Source: an uncultured Christensenella sp.
Lineage (GTDB): Bacteria > Bacillota > Clostridia > Christensenellales > UBA1242
NCBI GenBank assembly: GCA_949841595.1
Contig: CATKZB010000001.1
Coordinates: forward strand, 1 to 64,000
Length of the DNA stretch: 64,000 nt
Reading direction: 5' to 3'
The notes below the pieces were generated by a model. It did no database searches and was not told the DNA's origin. It saw only the letters and a program-made list of their open reading frames with translations. Numbering within the stretch: the stretch's first letter is position 1; each line of letters opens with the position of its first letter. This document shows positions 32,212 through 42,006 of the stretch, in pieces. The translations under genes were made by a program, and so were the position numbers.

Positions 32212-33250
32212 AATCTTGATGAATTTTTATTACATTTGCAACAGACTTTCGCATATCTTCATTTATTGCAGCATAGTGTTTCTTGGTGGTGTTGACATCT
32301 TTGTGTCCCAAAACATCTGCAACAATATATATATCTTTTGTTTCTCTATACAAGTTTGTGCCAAAAGTTGAGCGCAATTTGTGTGGAGATATTTTTTTGA
32401 GTGGGGTGCTTTCTTTAGCAAATTTTTTAACTAAGTTTTCTACGGCTCTTACACAAATTCTTTTGTTTTGAAGTGACACAAACATTGCATTTTCATTTTC
32501 TTCAAGTTTTAAGATCGCTCTTTTTTGTAACCAAACTTGCAAAGCGTCTGAAACTTCTTTGGAAAAATATAAAATTGCTTGATTTCCACCTTTTCTTGTG
32601 ACTTTAAAAGCATTTTGAGAAAAGTCAAAATCTTCGATATTAAGACCTACAAGCTCTGAAATTCTTATGCCAGTTCCTAAGAAAAGGGTCACAATAGCAT
32701 TGTCTCGCTCTTGGGTGTTTTTGTTGTAGTTTTTTTGCCTTTCCGAGAAGGTGGAAGGCGATTGCACGGCATCTAAAAGACGAGAAACTTCATCTTTTTC
32801 CAGTCTTATGATTTCTTTGTTATGCAGTTTTGGAGTTTGAATTTTGCTGGCTACATTTGAAGAAATCATATCATGATTGAAAAGGTATTTAAAGAAACTT
32901 CGTATACTTGCAAGTTTTCGGGCTTTTCCCCTTTCGTTGTTTTTGATCATTTTCTTTTCGTCATTTTCATAATAAGATAGATAAGATAAATAATTTTCTA
33001 TGTTTCTGGCTTGAAGTTGATCTAGATCTTCAAGGGTTATTTGTTGTTTAGGTTTTCTGACTACATATTTTTCTAAATAATCATAAAAAACACACAAATC
33101 CATGGCATAATTTACTCGAGTGAGGCTGGAAGTGTTGTTTTCAATGCCTGTGAAAAAATCGAAACAATATTCGGGAAGTGTTGAAACATAATTTCCGATT
33201 TTTTTCATGTTTTTAAGGTCTCTTTGTTCGTAATATGACAAATTTTTCAT
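32210..33250 (-). CDS. Tyrosine recombinase, Xer type (possibly XerS-like)
   Basis: A 346-aa protein. The N-terminal SAM-like core-binding domain (residues 20-135) has an insertion (YENDEKKMIKNNERGKARK). The catalytic domain carries Arg in GTGIRISEL, Lys in TRKGGN, HxxR in SPHKLRSTF, His in LGHKDVNTTKKH and the nucleophile Tyr in KHYAAI. Size and the N-terminal LPEYCFDFF segment recall XerS, the single-recombinase type that resolves chromosome dimers, but integrase use cannot be excluded. It is far from the capsid cassette. Confidence 0.85.
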   Translation of the reverse strand: MKNLSYYEQRDLKNMKKIGNYVSTLPEYCFDFFTGIENNTSSLTRVNYAMDLCVFYDYLEKYVVRKPKQQITLEDLDQLQARNIENYLSYLSYYENDEKKMIKNNERGKARKLASIRSFFKYLFNHDMISSNVASKIQTPKLHNKEIIRLEKDEVSRLLDAVQSPSTFSERQKNYNKNTQERDNAIVTLFLGTGIRISELVGLNIEDFDFSQNAFKVTRKGGNQAILYFSKEVSDALQVWLQKRAILKLEENENAMFVSLQNKRICVRAVENLVKKFAKESTPLKKISPHKLRSTFGTNLYRETKDIYIVADVLGHKDVNTTKKHYAAINEDMRKSVANVIKIHQD

Positions 33251-33362
33251 AAGAATATTATAACAAAAAAAAAGAAAAAGACAAATAAATTGACCAACGA
33301 GTTACAGAAAATTTACTTTTTAAATTGTAATTTTTTTTGCTTCAAATCATAAAATTTTGTAC

Positions 33363-33392
33363 TATTTACACTATATAATGTACGCCAAGAGT
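33363..33392. repeat. Degenerate copy of the palindromic repeat
   Basis: TACA-CTATATAA-TGTA resembles the family core ACACTATATATTGTG but the flanks are lost. Low confidence. Confidence 0.3.
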
Positions 33393-33454
33393 GTAGTTTG
33401 GGTCAAAAATATCAAAACTTTTTTAAAAATTTTTGTTTTAACCTGTGTCTAATA

Positions 33455-33479
33455 TTGTCGAAACAGGACTTTTCGACAA
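33455..33479. promoter_or_regulatory. Inverted pair of Spo0A-box-like sites
   Basis: TTGTCGAAA (33455-33463) and TTTCGACAA (33471-33479) are perfect 9-bp arms 7 nt apart. Each contains TGTCGAA, the 0A-box consensus. They lie between the leftward recombinase and the rightward tig promoter. A plain mRNA hairpin is the alternative. Confidence 0.4.
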
Positions 33480-33507
33480 AATAATAGCGATTTGTGTGTC
33501 ATATTTC

Positions 33508-33536
33508 TTGATTTTTAGTTTGCTTTGTGATAAACT
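33508..33536 (+). promoter_or_regulatory. Possible promoter of tig
   Basis: TTGATT (33508-33513), 17 bp, TAAACT (33531-33536), 29 nt before the ATG. The rest of the 33251-33565 gap holds AT-rich sequence, the 0A-like pair and a degenerate repeat. Confidence 0.4.
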
Positions 33537-33565
33537 CTTTTGGATTTAACAATCGGAGGTAATAA

Positions 33566-34816
33566 ATGTATAATCTAAAGAAAGAAAAAACAAAAGTTGA
33601 AATCGAATTGACCATTAATGGCAAAGAATGGGAAGAAGGAGTTGAAAAAGTTTACGAATCTTCTAAGAGTAAATTTAATGTCGTTGGATTCAGAAAAGGA
33701 CATGCTCCAAGAAAGGTGATTGAAAAGCAATATGGCGACAGCGTTTTCTTTGAAGATACTGTTGAATATTTTGTTAATGCAACCTTAAATGAAGTTTTGA
33801 ATGCAAATCCAGAACTTGAACCTGTGACAATGCCTTCAACAAAATTTGAGAGCTTCACAGTTGAAAATGGACTTAAAATGAAAATCTATTTTGATATTGT
33901 GCCTGATTTTCAATTGTGCAACTATAAGGGTGTGACTTTTAAAGTTCACAGTGACAAAGTGACAGATCACGATATTGAGCATTCAATTCATCATTTGCTT
34001 GAAGATAATGCTAAATTTGAATCTGTTGATAGAGAAATCAAGAATGGCGACAGTGCATTAATTGACTTTACTGGATATATTGACAATGTGCCTTTTGAAG
34101 GTGGTGCAGCTGTGGATTATCCACTTGAAATAGGTTCTCATTCTTTTATCGACACTTTTGAAGATCAACTTGTTGGACATAAAAAGGGAGATGAAGTTGA
34201 TGTGAATGTGACATTCCCAGAAAACTATCAAGCTCCAGAATTTCAAGGAAAGAAAGCACTTTTCAAAGTTGCAGTTAAAGATATCAGAGAAAAGAAACTT
34301 CCAGAGTTTAATGACAAATTTGTTTCTGATACGACAGAATTTGAAACGGTTGATGAGTATAAGAAAGATTTAACTGCTCATATTCAAGATATGAAGACCA
34401 AACAAATGGACAATGAACTCGAATATAATATTCGTGAATATCTTCTTGAAAACACAAATCTTGAAATTCCTGAAGTTATGGTTGAACAATCAGTTAGAGA
34501 AGATGAAAACAGAATGAGAGAAGCTTTAAAAGCATATAATGTATCATTTGAAGATTATTTAATTCAAACAGGTTCAAACTATAAAGCTTACACAAAGAAT
34601 GCTAAAGAAAGAACTTTGAAGATGATCAAAACACGTTATATCTACAGAAAACTTCTTGAAGAGAACAAAATTTCTGTTTCTGCAAAAGAACTTGAAAAAG
34701 CAACAAAAGATATGAAATCTCAAGATGAAATCATCAGAAAAGAAAATGAAATGCTTCTTGATAAGTTGCATGCATTTTTGAAAGAAAATAACAAAGTTGA
34801 AATTATTGAAGAGTAA
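33566..34816 (+). CDS. tig: Trigger factor
   Basis: A 416-aa chaperone. The N-terminal ribosome-docking domain has the signature VVGFRKGHAPRKVIEKQYG (about residues 38-56). A central FKBP-type prolyl isomerase domain (residues 155-245, SALIDFTGYIDNVPFEGG, LVGHKKGDEVDVNVTFPENY) and a helical C-terminal cradle follow. It binds nascent chains at the ribosome exit. CGGAGG precedes the ATG. tig-clpP-clpX is the conserved order. Confidence 0.96.
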   Translation: MYNLKKEKTKVEIELTINGKEWEEGVEKVYESSKSKFNVVGFRKGHAPRKVIEKQYGDSVFFEDTVEYFVNATLNEVLNANPELEPVTMPSTKFESFTVENGLKMKIYFDIVPDFQLCNYKGVTFKVHSDKVTDHDIEHSIHHLLEDNAKFESVDREIKNGDSALIDFTGYIDNVPFEGGAAVDYPLEIGSHSFIDTFEDQLVGHKKGDEVDVNVTFPENYQAPEFQGKKALFKVAVKDIREKKLPEFNDKFVSDTTEFETVDEYKKDLTAHIQDMKTKQMDNELEYNIREYLLENTNLEIPEVMVEQSVREDENRMREALKAYNVSFEDYLIQTGSNYKAYTKNAKERTLKMIKTRYIYRKLLEENKISVSAKELEKATKDMKSQDEIIRKENEMLLDKLHAFLKENNKVEIIEE

Positions 34817-34849
34817 TATCAAAAAAATTGTATGATTTGCAATTTTGGG

Positions 34850-34855
34850 TATAAT
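34850..34855 (+). promoter_or_regulatory. -10 element of clpP
   Basis: A perfect TATAAT with a weak -35 (TTGTAT, 34828-34833) at 16 bp, 22 nt before the clpP ATG. Confidence 0.45.
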
Positions 34856-34876
34856 ACTCTAATCTAGGAGGTTGAA

Positions 34877-35470
34877 ATGTTGATTCCTATGGTGGTTGAC
34901 CAAACGGGCTCAAGCGAAAGATCATATGACATTTATTCCAGACTTTTGGAAGACAGAATAGTCTTTTTGACTGGAGAAATAAACGATGCAACAGCAAACA
35001 CTGTTATTGCTCAGTTGATTTATTTGGAAGGGAAAAATCCAGATAAAGATATTTTCTTGTATATCAATAGTCCTGGTGGTTCAGTAAGTGCTGGAATTGC
35101 AATTTATGACACAATCAACTATATCAAATGTGATGTTTCAACAATTTGCATTGGTCTTGCAGCATCTATGGGCGCGTTTTTGCTTTCAAGTGGAACCAAA
35201 GGTAAACGTTTTGCGCTTCCAAACAGTGAAATTATGATTCACCAGCCTTTGGGTGGCGCTCAAGGTCAAGCGAGTGACATTGAAATACAAGCAAAGCATA
35301 TCAAAGATATTAAGGCAAGACTTAACAACATCCTAAGCAAAAACACAGGAAAAACTTTAAAGGAAATAGAGAAAGACACAGACAGAGACAACTATATGAC
35401 AGCTGAAGAAGCTAAGAAATATGGTTTGATTGATGAAATTTTTGTAACTAGAAAATCCAAAAAAGATTAA
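34877..35470 (+). CDS. clpP: ClpP protease subunit
   Basis: A 197-aa serine protease of usual length. The N terminus [28 protein letters not shown] is typical. The nucleophile Ser is in [14 protein letters not shown] (about residue 98), the His in [18 protein letters not shown] (about 123) and the Asp in [12 protein letters not shown] (about 172). Two heptamers form the proteolytic chamber fed by ClpX, encoded 8 nt downstream. TAGGAGG precedes the ATG. Confidence 0.98.
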   Translation: MLIPMVVDQTGSSERSYDIYSRLLEDRIVFLTGEINDATANTVIAQLIYLEGKNPDKDIFLYINSPGGSVSAGIAIYDTINYIKCDVSTICIGLAASMGAFLLSSGTKGKRFALPNSEIMIHQPLGGAQGQASDIEIQAKHIKDIKARLNNILSKNTGKTLKEIEKDTDRDNYMTAEEAKKYGLIDEIFVTRKSKKD

Positions 35471-35478
35471 GAGGAATT

Positions 35479-36765
35479 ATGAAAGAAATCGATATGTGTG
35501 CCTGCTCTTTTTGTGGGCGACCTCAAAAAGCTGCAAAAAAATTGATTGCCAGTCCAAATGGCGATTCTTTTATCTGCGATGATTGCATAAGAATTTGTGC
35601 AGATATCATTAAAGAAGAGAACATGAAACTCAAAGTCTTTAAAGATTTGGTGATTCCTTCGCCAAAAGAAATTAAAAAAAGTTTGGACGGTTATGTTATT
35701 GGGCAAGAACAAGCAAAGAAAGTGCTTTCCGTGGCAGTTTTCAATCATTATAAGCGTATTAATTATAACTATCACAACAAAATCAATGGCAAGAAAAATA
35801 ACGTTGAGCAAAACAAAAATGCTTTGGAACTTGAAAAAAGCAACATTTTGATGATTGGCCCAACAGGTTCTGGAAAAACGCTTCTTGTTAAAACTTTGGC
35901 AAAAATTTTGGATGTTCCATTTGCAATTGCTGATGCAACCACATTGACTGAAGCTGGTTATGTTGGAGAAGATGTTGAAAATGTTCTTTTAAAGCTCATT
36001 CAAAATGCAGATTATGACATTGAAAAAGCGCAAAGAGGAATTATCTATATTGACGAAATTGACAAACTTGCAAGAAAAAGTGAAAATCGCTCTTTGACAA
36101 GAGATGTGGGTGGTGAAGGCGTTCAACAAGCACTTCTTAAAATTATTGAAAGCACAATTGCAAGTGTTCCTCCACAAGGTGGAAGAAAGCACCCACAACA
36201 AGAAATGCTTCAAATTGACACAACAAACATTCTGTTTATTTGTGGTGGTGCTTTTGTGGGGCTTGACAAAATTATCAATAAGCGAAAACTTTCTCCAGTT
36301 TCTATTGGTTTCAATGCCACAGTAAATAGAAAAGATGAAAAACCTAAAGTTGATTTCACAAATGATGTTCAGCCAGATGATTTGGTTAAATATGGTCTTA
36401 TACCAGAATTTGTGGGAAGGCTTCCAATTGTGACAGGGCTTGATGATCTTGATGAGAAAGCTTTGCAAAAGATTTTGGTTGAACCTAAAAATTCTTTGAT
36501 TAAGCAATATAAACAAATGTTCAAAATTGATGGGCTTGAAATCGAATTTGATGACGAAGCTGTTGCATATGTTTCTAAACAAGCAATTGAATTGAAAACT
36601 GGTGCAAGGGGAATAAGAACAATCATGGAAAACAAGATGTTGGAGCTTATGTTTGATCTTCCTGATGCACAAATTTATAAGAAAATCATCATCACAAAAG
36701 ACTTTTTTGAAAAGGGTGAAAAACCAATTTTGATTAAGAAAGAAATTGAAGCTGAGGCTGTTTGA
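35479..36765 (+). CDS. clpX: ClpX unfoldase
   Basis: A 428-aa AAA+ ATPase. The N-terminal zinc domain has [14 protein letters not shown]...[10 protein letters not shown], Walker A is [16 protein letters not shown] (about residue 118), the pore-loop GYVGEDVE follows, and Walker B is [11 protein letters not shown]. The IGF loop that docks on ClpP is present (VSIGFNA). It unfolds tagged substrates and passes them to ClpP. GAGG precedes the ATG. Confidence 0.98.
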   Translation: MKEIDMCACSFCGRPQKAAKKLIASPNGDSFICDDCIRICADIIKEENMKLKVFKDLVIPSPKEIKKSLDGYVIGQEQAKKVLSVAVFNHYKRINYNYHNKINGKKNNVEQNKNALELEKSNILMIGPTGSGKTLLVKTLAKILDVPFAIADATTLTEAGYVGEDVENVLLKLIQNADYDIEKAQRGIIYIDEIDKLARKSENRSLTRDVGGEGVQQALLKIIESTIASVPPQGGRKHPQQEMLQIDTTNILFICGGAFVGLDKIINKRKLSPVSIGFNATVNRKDEKPKVDFTNDVQPDDLVKYGLIPEFVGRLPIVTGLDDLDEKALQKILVEPKNSLIKQYKQMFKIDGLEIEFDDEAVAYVSKQAIELKTGARGIRTIMENKMLELMFDLPDAQIYKKIIITKDFFEKGEKPILIKKEIEAEAV

Positions 36766-36794
36766 TGAATTATTTATAATTCTTTTCAATTTGT

Positions 36795-36852
36795 TTGACA
36801 AAAAAAACTGAAAAAGGTAAACTTAATTTAAGTGGTTTGCCTTTTATTTTTC
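36795..36852 (+). terminator. Terminator after clpX, overlapping a possible rny promoter
   Basis: AAAGGTAAAC (36813-36822) pairs with GTTTGCCTTT (36835-36844), followed by TATTTTT. A TTGACA (36795-36800) with TAAACT at 17 bp overlaps the stem, so the same bases may end clpX transcription and start rny. Confidence 0.6.
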
Positions 36853-36893
36853 AGTCGAATTGGCAATCACTTTATAAAAGGGGAAATATAACA

Positions 36894-38477
36894 ATGGAAA
36901 GTATTTTGTTGAATGTCTCTCCTGCAATCGTATCGGTTATATCGGTGGCACTGTTTTTTGTTGGACTTGCTGTCGGACTGGTGATATATAAAATTTATAG
37001 CAGTAAAAAAATAGAAAAAAACAAATCCAATGCTATCAAAATCATTGAAGATGCGTATGCAGAAGCAAAGACTATCAAAAAAGAAGCAATTATCGAAAGT
37101 AAAGAACAATCGCAAAAACTTAAAGAAGAAGTTGAGCAAGAAGTCAAAGAGCGTAGAAATGAAGTGGTTAAACTTGAAGAACGCTTAAACCAAAGAGAAG
37201 AATACATCGAGAAGAAAGAACTTGCTGTTGACAAAAAAAGTGATCAACTTGATGAAGAGAAAAAATCTTTGGCAACTCTTCGAGAACAACTTGAAAAAAC
37301 AAAACAAGAAGAAGAAGTAATCAAAGAGCAGATTTTGGAACAACTTGAAAAATCTGCAAAGCTTTCAAAGCAAGAAGCAAAAGATTTGCTTATTGCAAAC
37401 ATGACTGCTGATGCTCAAAAAGAAGCTGCAGTTATTGTCAAAAAAATTGAAGATGATGCAAAAGAAGAAGGCGAGAACAAAGCTCGTTGGATTATTGGTC
37501 AAGCACTTCAGAGATGTGCAACAGAAACCACAAGTGAAATGACAGTTTCAGTTGTGTCACTTCCTAATGATGAAATGAAAGGAAGAATTATTGGTCGTGA
37601 AGGAAGAAACATCAGAGCAATTGAAGCAGTGACAGGGGTTGAACTTATTGTTGATGACACTCCTGAAACAATCACAATTTCTGGCTTTGATCCAATCAGA
37701 AGAGAAGTTGCAAGGCTTTCACTTGAAAAGCTTATTTCTGATGGAAGAATTCATCCTACAAGAGTTGAAGAAATAGTTGAAAAAATGCAAAAAGAAGTTG
37801 AAAAGATCTGTAAACAAGCAGGTGAAGATGCTTGCAATGAAACAGGAATTTTCAATCTAAATCCAGAACTTTTGAAAACTTTGGGGCGTTTGAAATATCG
37901 TACAAGTTATGGACAAAATGTTTTGAAACATTCGGTTGAAACATCCATAATTGCAGGGCTTTTGGCAAGCGAAATGGGGGCAAATGTCAAAATTGCAAAA
38001 CGTGGTGGACTTCTTCATGACATCGGAAAAGCCCTCGATCACGAACTTGAAGGCACTCATGTTCAAATAGGTGTTGAACTTGCAAGAAAATGTGGTGAAA
38101 ATGAAGCCGTTGTTCACTGCATTGAAGCACACCATTTCAATGTTGAATTTAAGTCTATTGAAGCTGTGATTGTTCAAGTTGCTGACGCAATTTCAAGTTC
38201 AAGACCAGGTGCAAGAAGAGATAGTTTTGAAAACTATATCAAAAGACTTCAACAACTTGAAGAAATAGCAAATGGGTTTAAGGGTGTTGAAAAATCTTTT
38301 GCTGTTCAAGCAGGAAGAGAAGTTAGAATTATTGTGAAACCAGAACAAATTTCTGACAGTGAAGCAATGTTTATGGCAAAGGAAATTGCAACAAAGATTG
38401 AAAATGAAATGCAATATCCAGGGCAAATTAAAGTCAATGTCATAAGAGAAAGCAGATTTACTGAAACTGCAAAATAA
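36894..38477 (+). CDS. rny: Ribonuclease Y
   Basis: About 527 aa from the ATG at 36894 (AAAAGGGG upstream); the frame opens 33 codons earlier inside the intergenic hairpin. One N-terminal transmembrane segment (residues 9-31), a long coiled coil (40-185), a KH domain with MKGRIIGREGRNIRAIEAVTG, and an HD domain with GGLLHDIGKALDHE follow. It is the membrane-bound endonuclease that starts mRNA decay in Firmicutes. Confidence 0.97.
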   Translation: MESILLNVSPAIVSVISVALFFVGLAVGLVIYKIYSSKKIEKNKSNAIKIIEDAYAEAKTIKKEAIIESKEQSQKLKEEVEQEVKERRNEVVKLEERLNQREEYIEKKELAVDKKSDQLDEEKKSLATLREQLEKTKQEEEVIKEQILEQLEKSAKLSKQEAKDLLIANMTADAQKEAAVIVKKIEDDAKEEGENKARWIIGQALQRCATETTSEMTVSVVSLPNDEMKGRIIGREGRNIRAIEAVTGVELIVDDTPETITISGFDPIRREVARLSLEKLISDGRIHPTRVEEIVEKMQKEVEKICKQAGEDACNETGIFNLNPELLKTLGRLKYRTSYGQNVLKHSVETSIIAGLLASEMGANVKIAKRGGLLHDIGKALDHELEGTHVQIGVELARKCGENEAVVHCIEAHHFNVEFKSIEAVIVQVADAISSSRPGARRDSFENYIKRLQQLEEIANGFKGVEKSFAVQAGREVRIIVKPEQISDSEAMFMAKEIATKIENEMQYPGQIKVNVIRESRFTETAK

Positions 38478-38532
38478 TTTTGTTTGAAACAAATTTTGAT
38501 TTCAAAAATATAAAACTATGAAGGAGAATAAA

Positions 38533-38853
38533 ATGCCAACAAAGAAAAAAGAAGAAAAATCTACAACTTCAACAAAACAACCAAGAGCTTGGTCATCAAC
38601 AAAATTTTTGGATTGCGTAGCTTATTTTGCAATTATGTGCATTGCAATTGCATTGATTTTCAGATTGATTTTCAAAGAACATAGTCCTAATGTTGCAAAT
38701 GCTTTCCAATCAGTTGGAGAATGCTTGTCTTATATCATCTGTATTTGGCTTGGTTTCTATTGGACTCGCAGAAAGAAAAATATTTGGTGGTTGATTGCTT
38801 GGCTTGTTGCGACAGTTGTTATCTTAGTCATCTATGTTTTTGCAGTAATTTAA
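38533..38853 (+). CDS. Small membrane protein, unknown
   Basis: About 106 aa from the ATG at 38533 with AAGGAG upstream; an ATG at 38518 precedes that site. A Lys/Thr/Ser-rich N-terminal tail of 25 residues is followed by three hydrophobic segments (YFAIMCIAIALIFRLIF, VGECLSYIICIWLGFYW, WWLIAWLVATVVILVIYVF). No family recognised. The next gene, 16 nt downstream, also encodes a small membrane protein, so the two may work together. Confidence 0.75.
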   Translation: MPTKKKEEKSTTSTKQPRAWSSTKFLDCVAYFAIMCIAIALIFRLIFKEHSPNVANAFQSVGECLSYIICIWLGFYWTRRKKNIWWLIAWLVATVVILVIYVFAVI

Positions 38854-38869
38854 TTTTACAGGAGAAAAA

Positions 38870-39241
38870 ATGCCTTATATAGTCACAGTTGTTGCTGTCA
38901 TATTGGCAGCGATATTTGCACTTTTGGTTAAATTTTGGGCAGGCTTTGTATATTTTGTGCTTGCCGTTCTTCTTTTGCTTTCTTTGTTTTGGGGAGCTTG
39001 GCTGATATATAAATATTTCACAGAATTTAAAGAAGAAATTGAGGAAAGATACAAATTTTATAAAGCTGAAAAGATAAACAGAAGTCAAATTGATGTGGGA
39101 ACTTACGAATCCAACGAAGTTGCATATAAAAAAGACTTTGCCAAAAAAATTTTGAAAGACAAAATGTCTAAGTGGTTTGTGATTCTTTTCTGTTTTGCAG
39201 TTGCAGTGGCATTTTTGCTTGGAATGATTTTCTATAAATAA
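38870..39241 (+). CDS. Small membrane protein, unknown
   Basis: A 123-aa protein with two N-terminal hydrophobic segments (residues 3-22 and 25-47), a charged cytoplasmic-type middle (FKEEIEERYKFYKAEKINRSQ), and a final hydrophobic segment (residues 101-120). CAGGAG precedes the ATG. It is in a two-gene unit with the preceding membrane protein, ended by a terminator. Function unknown. Confidence 0.75.
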   Translation: MPYIVTVVAVILAAIFALLVKFWAGFVYFVLAVLLLLSLFWGAWLIYKYFTEFKEEIEERYKFYKAEKINRSQIDVGTYESNEVAYKKDFAKKILKDKMSKWFVILFCFAVAVAFLLGMIFYK

Positions 39242-39266
39242 AACAAACTTTCGAGTTTGTTTTTTT
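39241..39266 (+). terminator. Rho-independent terminator
   Basis: AAACAAACT, TTCG tetraloop, AGTTTGTTT and a T-run, overlapping the stop codon of the small membrane protein. Confidence 0.85.
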
Positions 39267-39292
39267 ATGTCGAAATTTGTCTTTCATTTGTT

Positions 39293-39320
39293 TTGTTTTA
39301 AAGCAGAATTTTGGTATAAT
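39293..39320 (+). promoter_or_regulatory. Promoter of comM-dprA-topA
   Basis: A perfect TATAAT (39315-39320) with TTGTTT (39293-39298) at 16 bp, 27 nt before the comM ATG. Confidence 0.55.
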
Positions 39321-39347
39321 AAAAACAAATTAATATTGGAGAAAAAT

Positions 39348-40883
39348 ATGCTGTCAAAAGTTTTAAGTTTTGGTTTAAATGGAATTGAAGGTTTTTTAAC
39401 TCAAATTGAAACCGATATGGTTGGTGGCGTTCCACATTTTGAAATTGTAGGGCTGGGTGACACTGCAGTTAAAGAATCAAAGGACAGAGTGAAATCTGCA
39501 ATCAGAAATTCGGGCTATGACTATCCTGTTAAACATTACACAATAAATTTAGCACCAGCTGATGTCAAGAAAGAAGGTCCTTTGTATGATCTTGGAATTG
39601 CAGTGGGAATATTGACTGCATCAGAGCAAATTAAAAACAAAAAATATAAGGATTTTATTTATATAGGCGAATTATCGCTTGATGGTTCGATAAAAAAAGT
39701 GCGTGGAGTTTTGCCAATTTTAATCAGTGCAAGAAGCATGGGCTATAAGAAAATTATTATTCCAAAAGAAAATGCCGAAGAGGCAAAATTTATTGCTGGA
39801 ATGGACATCTATGCATTTTCAAATTTGCGTGAAGTTTTTGAATTTTTGAATGATGAAAATGTTTTTGAAAAGCTTGAAACAAAATCATTTGAGGAAATAA
39901 CAAAAAATTCCAACAACAAATTGGATTTTGAAAATGTTAAGGGGCAAGCTGTTGCAAAGAGAGCATTGGAAATTGCTGCAGCTGGTGGACATAATGTTTT
40001 GATGATTGGTCCACCTGGAAGTGGTAAGAGTATGCTTGCTAAGTGTTTTTCGGGGATTTTGCCCGACCTTACTTTTGAAGAGGCTTTGGAAGTGACAAAA
40101 ATTCATTCAATTGCCGGAGAATTGGATTTGAGAAAAGGCATTGTTTCAGAAAGACCTTTCAGAACTCCACATCACACGGCAACAATAATAAGTATGACAG
40201 GTGGTGGAAATCATGCAAAACCTGGCGAAATAAGTTTGGCACATAATGGAGTGCTTTATTTGGACGAATTTCCTGAATATAACAGGAATTTGATTGAAAC
40301 TCTTCGTCAACCTTTGGAAGATGGAACAATAACAGTGGCAAGAGCAAAACAAACTGTGACATATCCTTCAAGTTTCACACTTATTGCAAGCATGAATCCT
40401 TGTCCTTGTGGGAATTATGGTTCAAAAGACAGAGAATGTAATTGTTCTCCTGCACAAATACACAAATATTTGTCTAAAATTTCAGGTCCAATTATGGACA
40501 GGATTGATATTCATGTTGAAGTGGACAACATTGCATACAGCGATCTTCATAAAGATAAGAAAGAAGAAAGTTCAGCAGATATCAAAGCAAGGGTGGATAA
40601 GGCAAGACAAATTCAACTTGAAAGGTTTAAAAATTCAAAAACCTTTTCAAATTCTAAGATGAGTGTGCCACAAACTAAAAAGTTTTGTCCTCTTTCAGCT
40701 GAATGTCAACGACTTATGGAACAAGCTTTCACAAATTTGAAATTGAGTGCAAGAGCTCACGACAGAATTTTGAGAGTGGCAAGAACCATTGCAGATTTGG
40801 ATGGTGAATTAGATATTCTGCCACAGCATTTGGCTGAGGCGATTTCATACAGAGGTTTAGACAGAAAATATTGGAGTATATAG
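39348..40883 (+). CDS. comM: ComM/YifB-family AAA+ ATPase
   Basis: About 511 aa from the ATG at 39348 (GGAG upstream); the frame opens 27 codons earlier inside the terminator. The N-terminal Lon/S5-like domain (FEIVGLGDTAVKESKDRVKSAI, LAPADVKKEGPLYDLGIA) is followed by an Mg-chelatase-type AAA+ core with Walker A MIGPPGSGKSMLAKCF, Walker B LYLDEFPEYN, and a C4 insert NPCPCGNYGSKDRECNC. In other bacteria it is a helicase helping branch migration during transformation. It precedes dprA, consistent with DNA uptake. Confidence 0.93.
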   Translation: MLSKVLSFGLNGIEGFLTQIETDMVGGVPHFEIVGLGDTAVKESKDRVKSAIRNSGYDYPVKHYTINLAPADVKKEGPLYDLGIAVGILTASEQIKNKKYKDFIYIGELSLDGSIKKVRGVLPILISARSMGYKKIIIPKENAEEAKFIAGMDIYAFSNLREVFEFLNDENVFEKLETKSFEEITKNSNNKLDFENVKGQAVAKRALEIAAAGGHNVLMIGPPGSGKSMLAKCFSGILPDLTFEEALEVTKIHSIAGELDLRKGIVSERPFRTPHHTATIISMTGGGNHAKPGEISLAHNGVLYLDEFPEYNRNLIETLRQPLEDGTITVARAKQTVTYPSSFTLIASMNPCPCGNYGSKDRECNCSPAQIHKYLSKISGPIMDRIDIHVEVDNIAYSDLHKDKKEESSADIKARVDKARQIQLERFKNSKTFSNSKMSVPQTKKFCPLSAECQRLMEQAFTNLKLSARAHDRILRVARTIADLDGELDILPQHLAEAISYRGLDRKYWSI

Positions 40884-40892
40884 GAGTTTGAA

Positions 40893-41963
40893 TTGATACT
40901 TGAGAAAGACAGACTTTTGGTCTTTTTGTCGATGACAGAAGTTTCAAATAAAAAACAAGAAATGATTTTGAAGGCTCTTCAAGATTTTTCTGTGGAAAAT
41001 GTTTTGAGAAACAATCAATTTATGGATTTGCTGTCAACAGAAGAATATCACAAAATGCTGGAAAAATATGATAGACGGATGCTGGATTCGAGCATAGAAA
41101 ATATGCAGAAAGCAGGCATAAAAATTCTGACAATTTTTTCATCTGAATACCCTTCAGTGCTTAAGGATTTGCCGGACAGACCACTGATTTTGTATGCAAA
41201 AGGTGACTTATCGCTTTTAAAAGAAAAATGTTTGGCAGTTGTTGGCACAAGAACACCAACAAATTATGGAAAAATAATAACAGAAAAATTTGTAGACAAA
41301 CTAGCAAGAAGTGGACTTGTGATTGTAAGTGGGCTGTGTTATGGAATAGATGCAATTGCACACAGAAAAACTTTGGATGTTGATGGTAAGACGATTGCCA
41401 TTGTGGGAAGTGGATTTAACAACATTTATCCTGCAACGAACACAGCTTTGGCAAACGAAATTGCAGAAAAGGGGCTTTTGCTTTCAGAATATCCACCTTC
41501 TTTTGTTGCCAAAAGATACACATTCCCAAGAAGAAACAGAATTGTGGCAGGGATTTCTTCTGGAGTGTTGATTCCTGAAGCAGGCATGAAAAGTGGAACA
41601 ATTCATACAAAAGAATTTGCTTTGGAATATGGAAAAGACATCTTTGCAATTCCAGGGAGCATAAACAGTGACAAAAGCGAATTGCCAAATCATTTGCTCA
41701 AGACTGCTCAAGCAGAATGTGTTACAGATGCAAATGATATAATTGAGTTTTATGGCTTAAACAAAGTGGCAAAACAAAAGGTGATAGGTGTCAGTTTTGA
41801 TGAACAAAGTATTTTAAAATTGCTCGAAAATGGAGAAAAAGATTTTGACTTTTTGGCAGAAAATTCTAAAATTCCTGTGAATATTTTGAATAGTTGTTTG
41901 ACAACTTTGGAAATTCGTGGTTTAATAAGAAGGTTGCCAGCAAAGACATTTTCTTTGATTTAG
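40893..41963 (+). CDS. dprA: DNA processing protein DprA/Smf
   Basis: A 356-aa protein starting with TTG at 40893, with TAGGAG 6 nt upstream. The Rossmann-like core has VVGTRTPTNYGK, GLVIVSGLCYGIDAIAHRKTL, AIVGSGFNNIYPATN and LSEYPP. The C-terminal winged helix (residues 295-356) is present. It loads RecA on incoming single-stranded DNA in transformation. The comM-dprA-topA order is usual in Firmicutes. Confidence 0.95.
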   Translation: MILEKDRLLVFLSMTEVSNKKQEMILKALQDFSVENVLRNNQFMDLLSTEEYHKMLEKYDRRMLDSSIENMQKAGIKILTIFSSEYPSVLKDLPDRPLILYAKGDLSLLKEKCLAVVGTRTPTNYGKIITEKFVDKLARSGLVIVSGLCYGIDAIAHRKTLDVDGKTIAIVGSGFNNIYPATNTALANEIAEKGLLLSEYPPSFVAKRYTFPRRNRIVAGISSGVLIPEAGMKSGTIHTKEFALEYGKDIFAIPGSINSDKSELPNHLLKTAQAECVTDANDIIEFYGLNKVAKQKVIGVSFDEQSILKLLENGEKDFDFLAENSKIPVNILNSCLTTLEIRGLIRRLPAKTFSLI

Positions 41964-42006
41964 CAATAAAAATTTTGTAAAAGCAGAAAAAATTAAGGAG
42001 TAAAAT

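Noticed and set aside
32210..33250. Xer-type recombinase as the integrase of the capsid cassette
   Set aside because: It is about 18 kb away with many core genes between and has the look of a housekeeping Xer protein.
33251..33565. dif site next to the recombinase
   Set aside because: No 11-6-11 arrangement matching known dif or difSL sites; the TTGTCGAAA pair fits 0A boxes better.
35989..36801. 270-aa leftward ORF opposite clpX
   Set aside because: Antisense shadow of a well-conserved gene; composition (Asn/Phe/Cys/Ile-rich) is typical of reverse-complement AT-rich codons.
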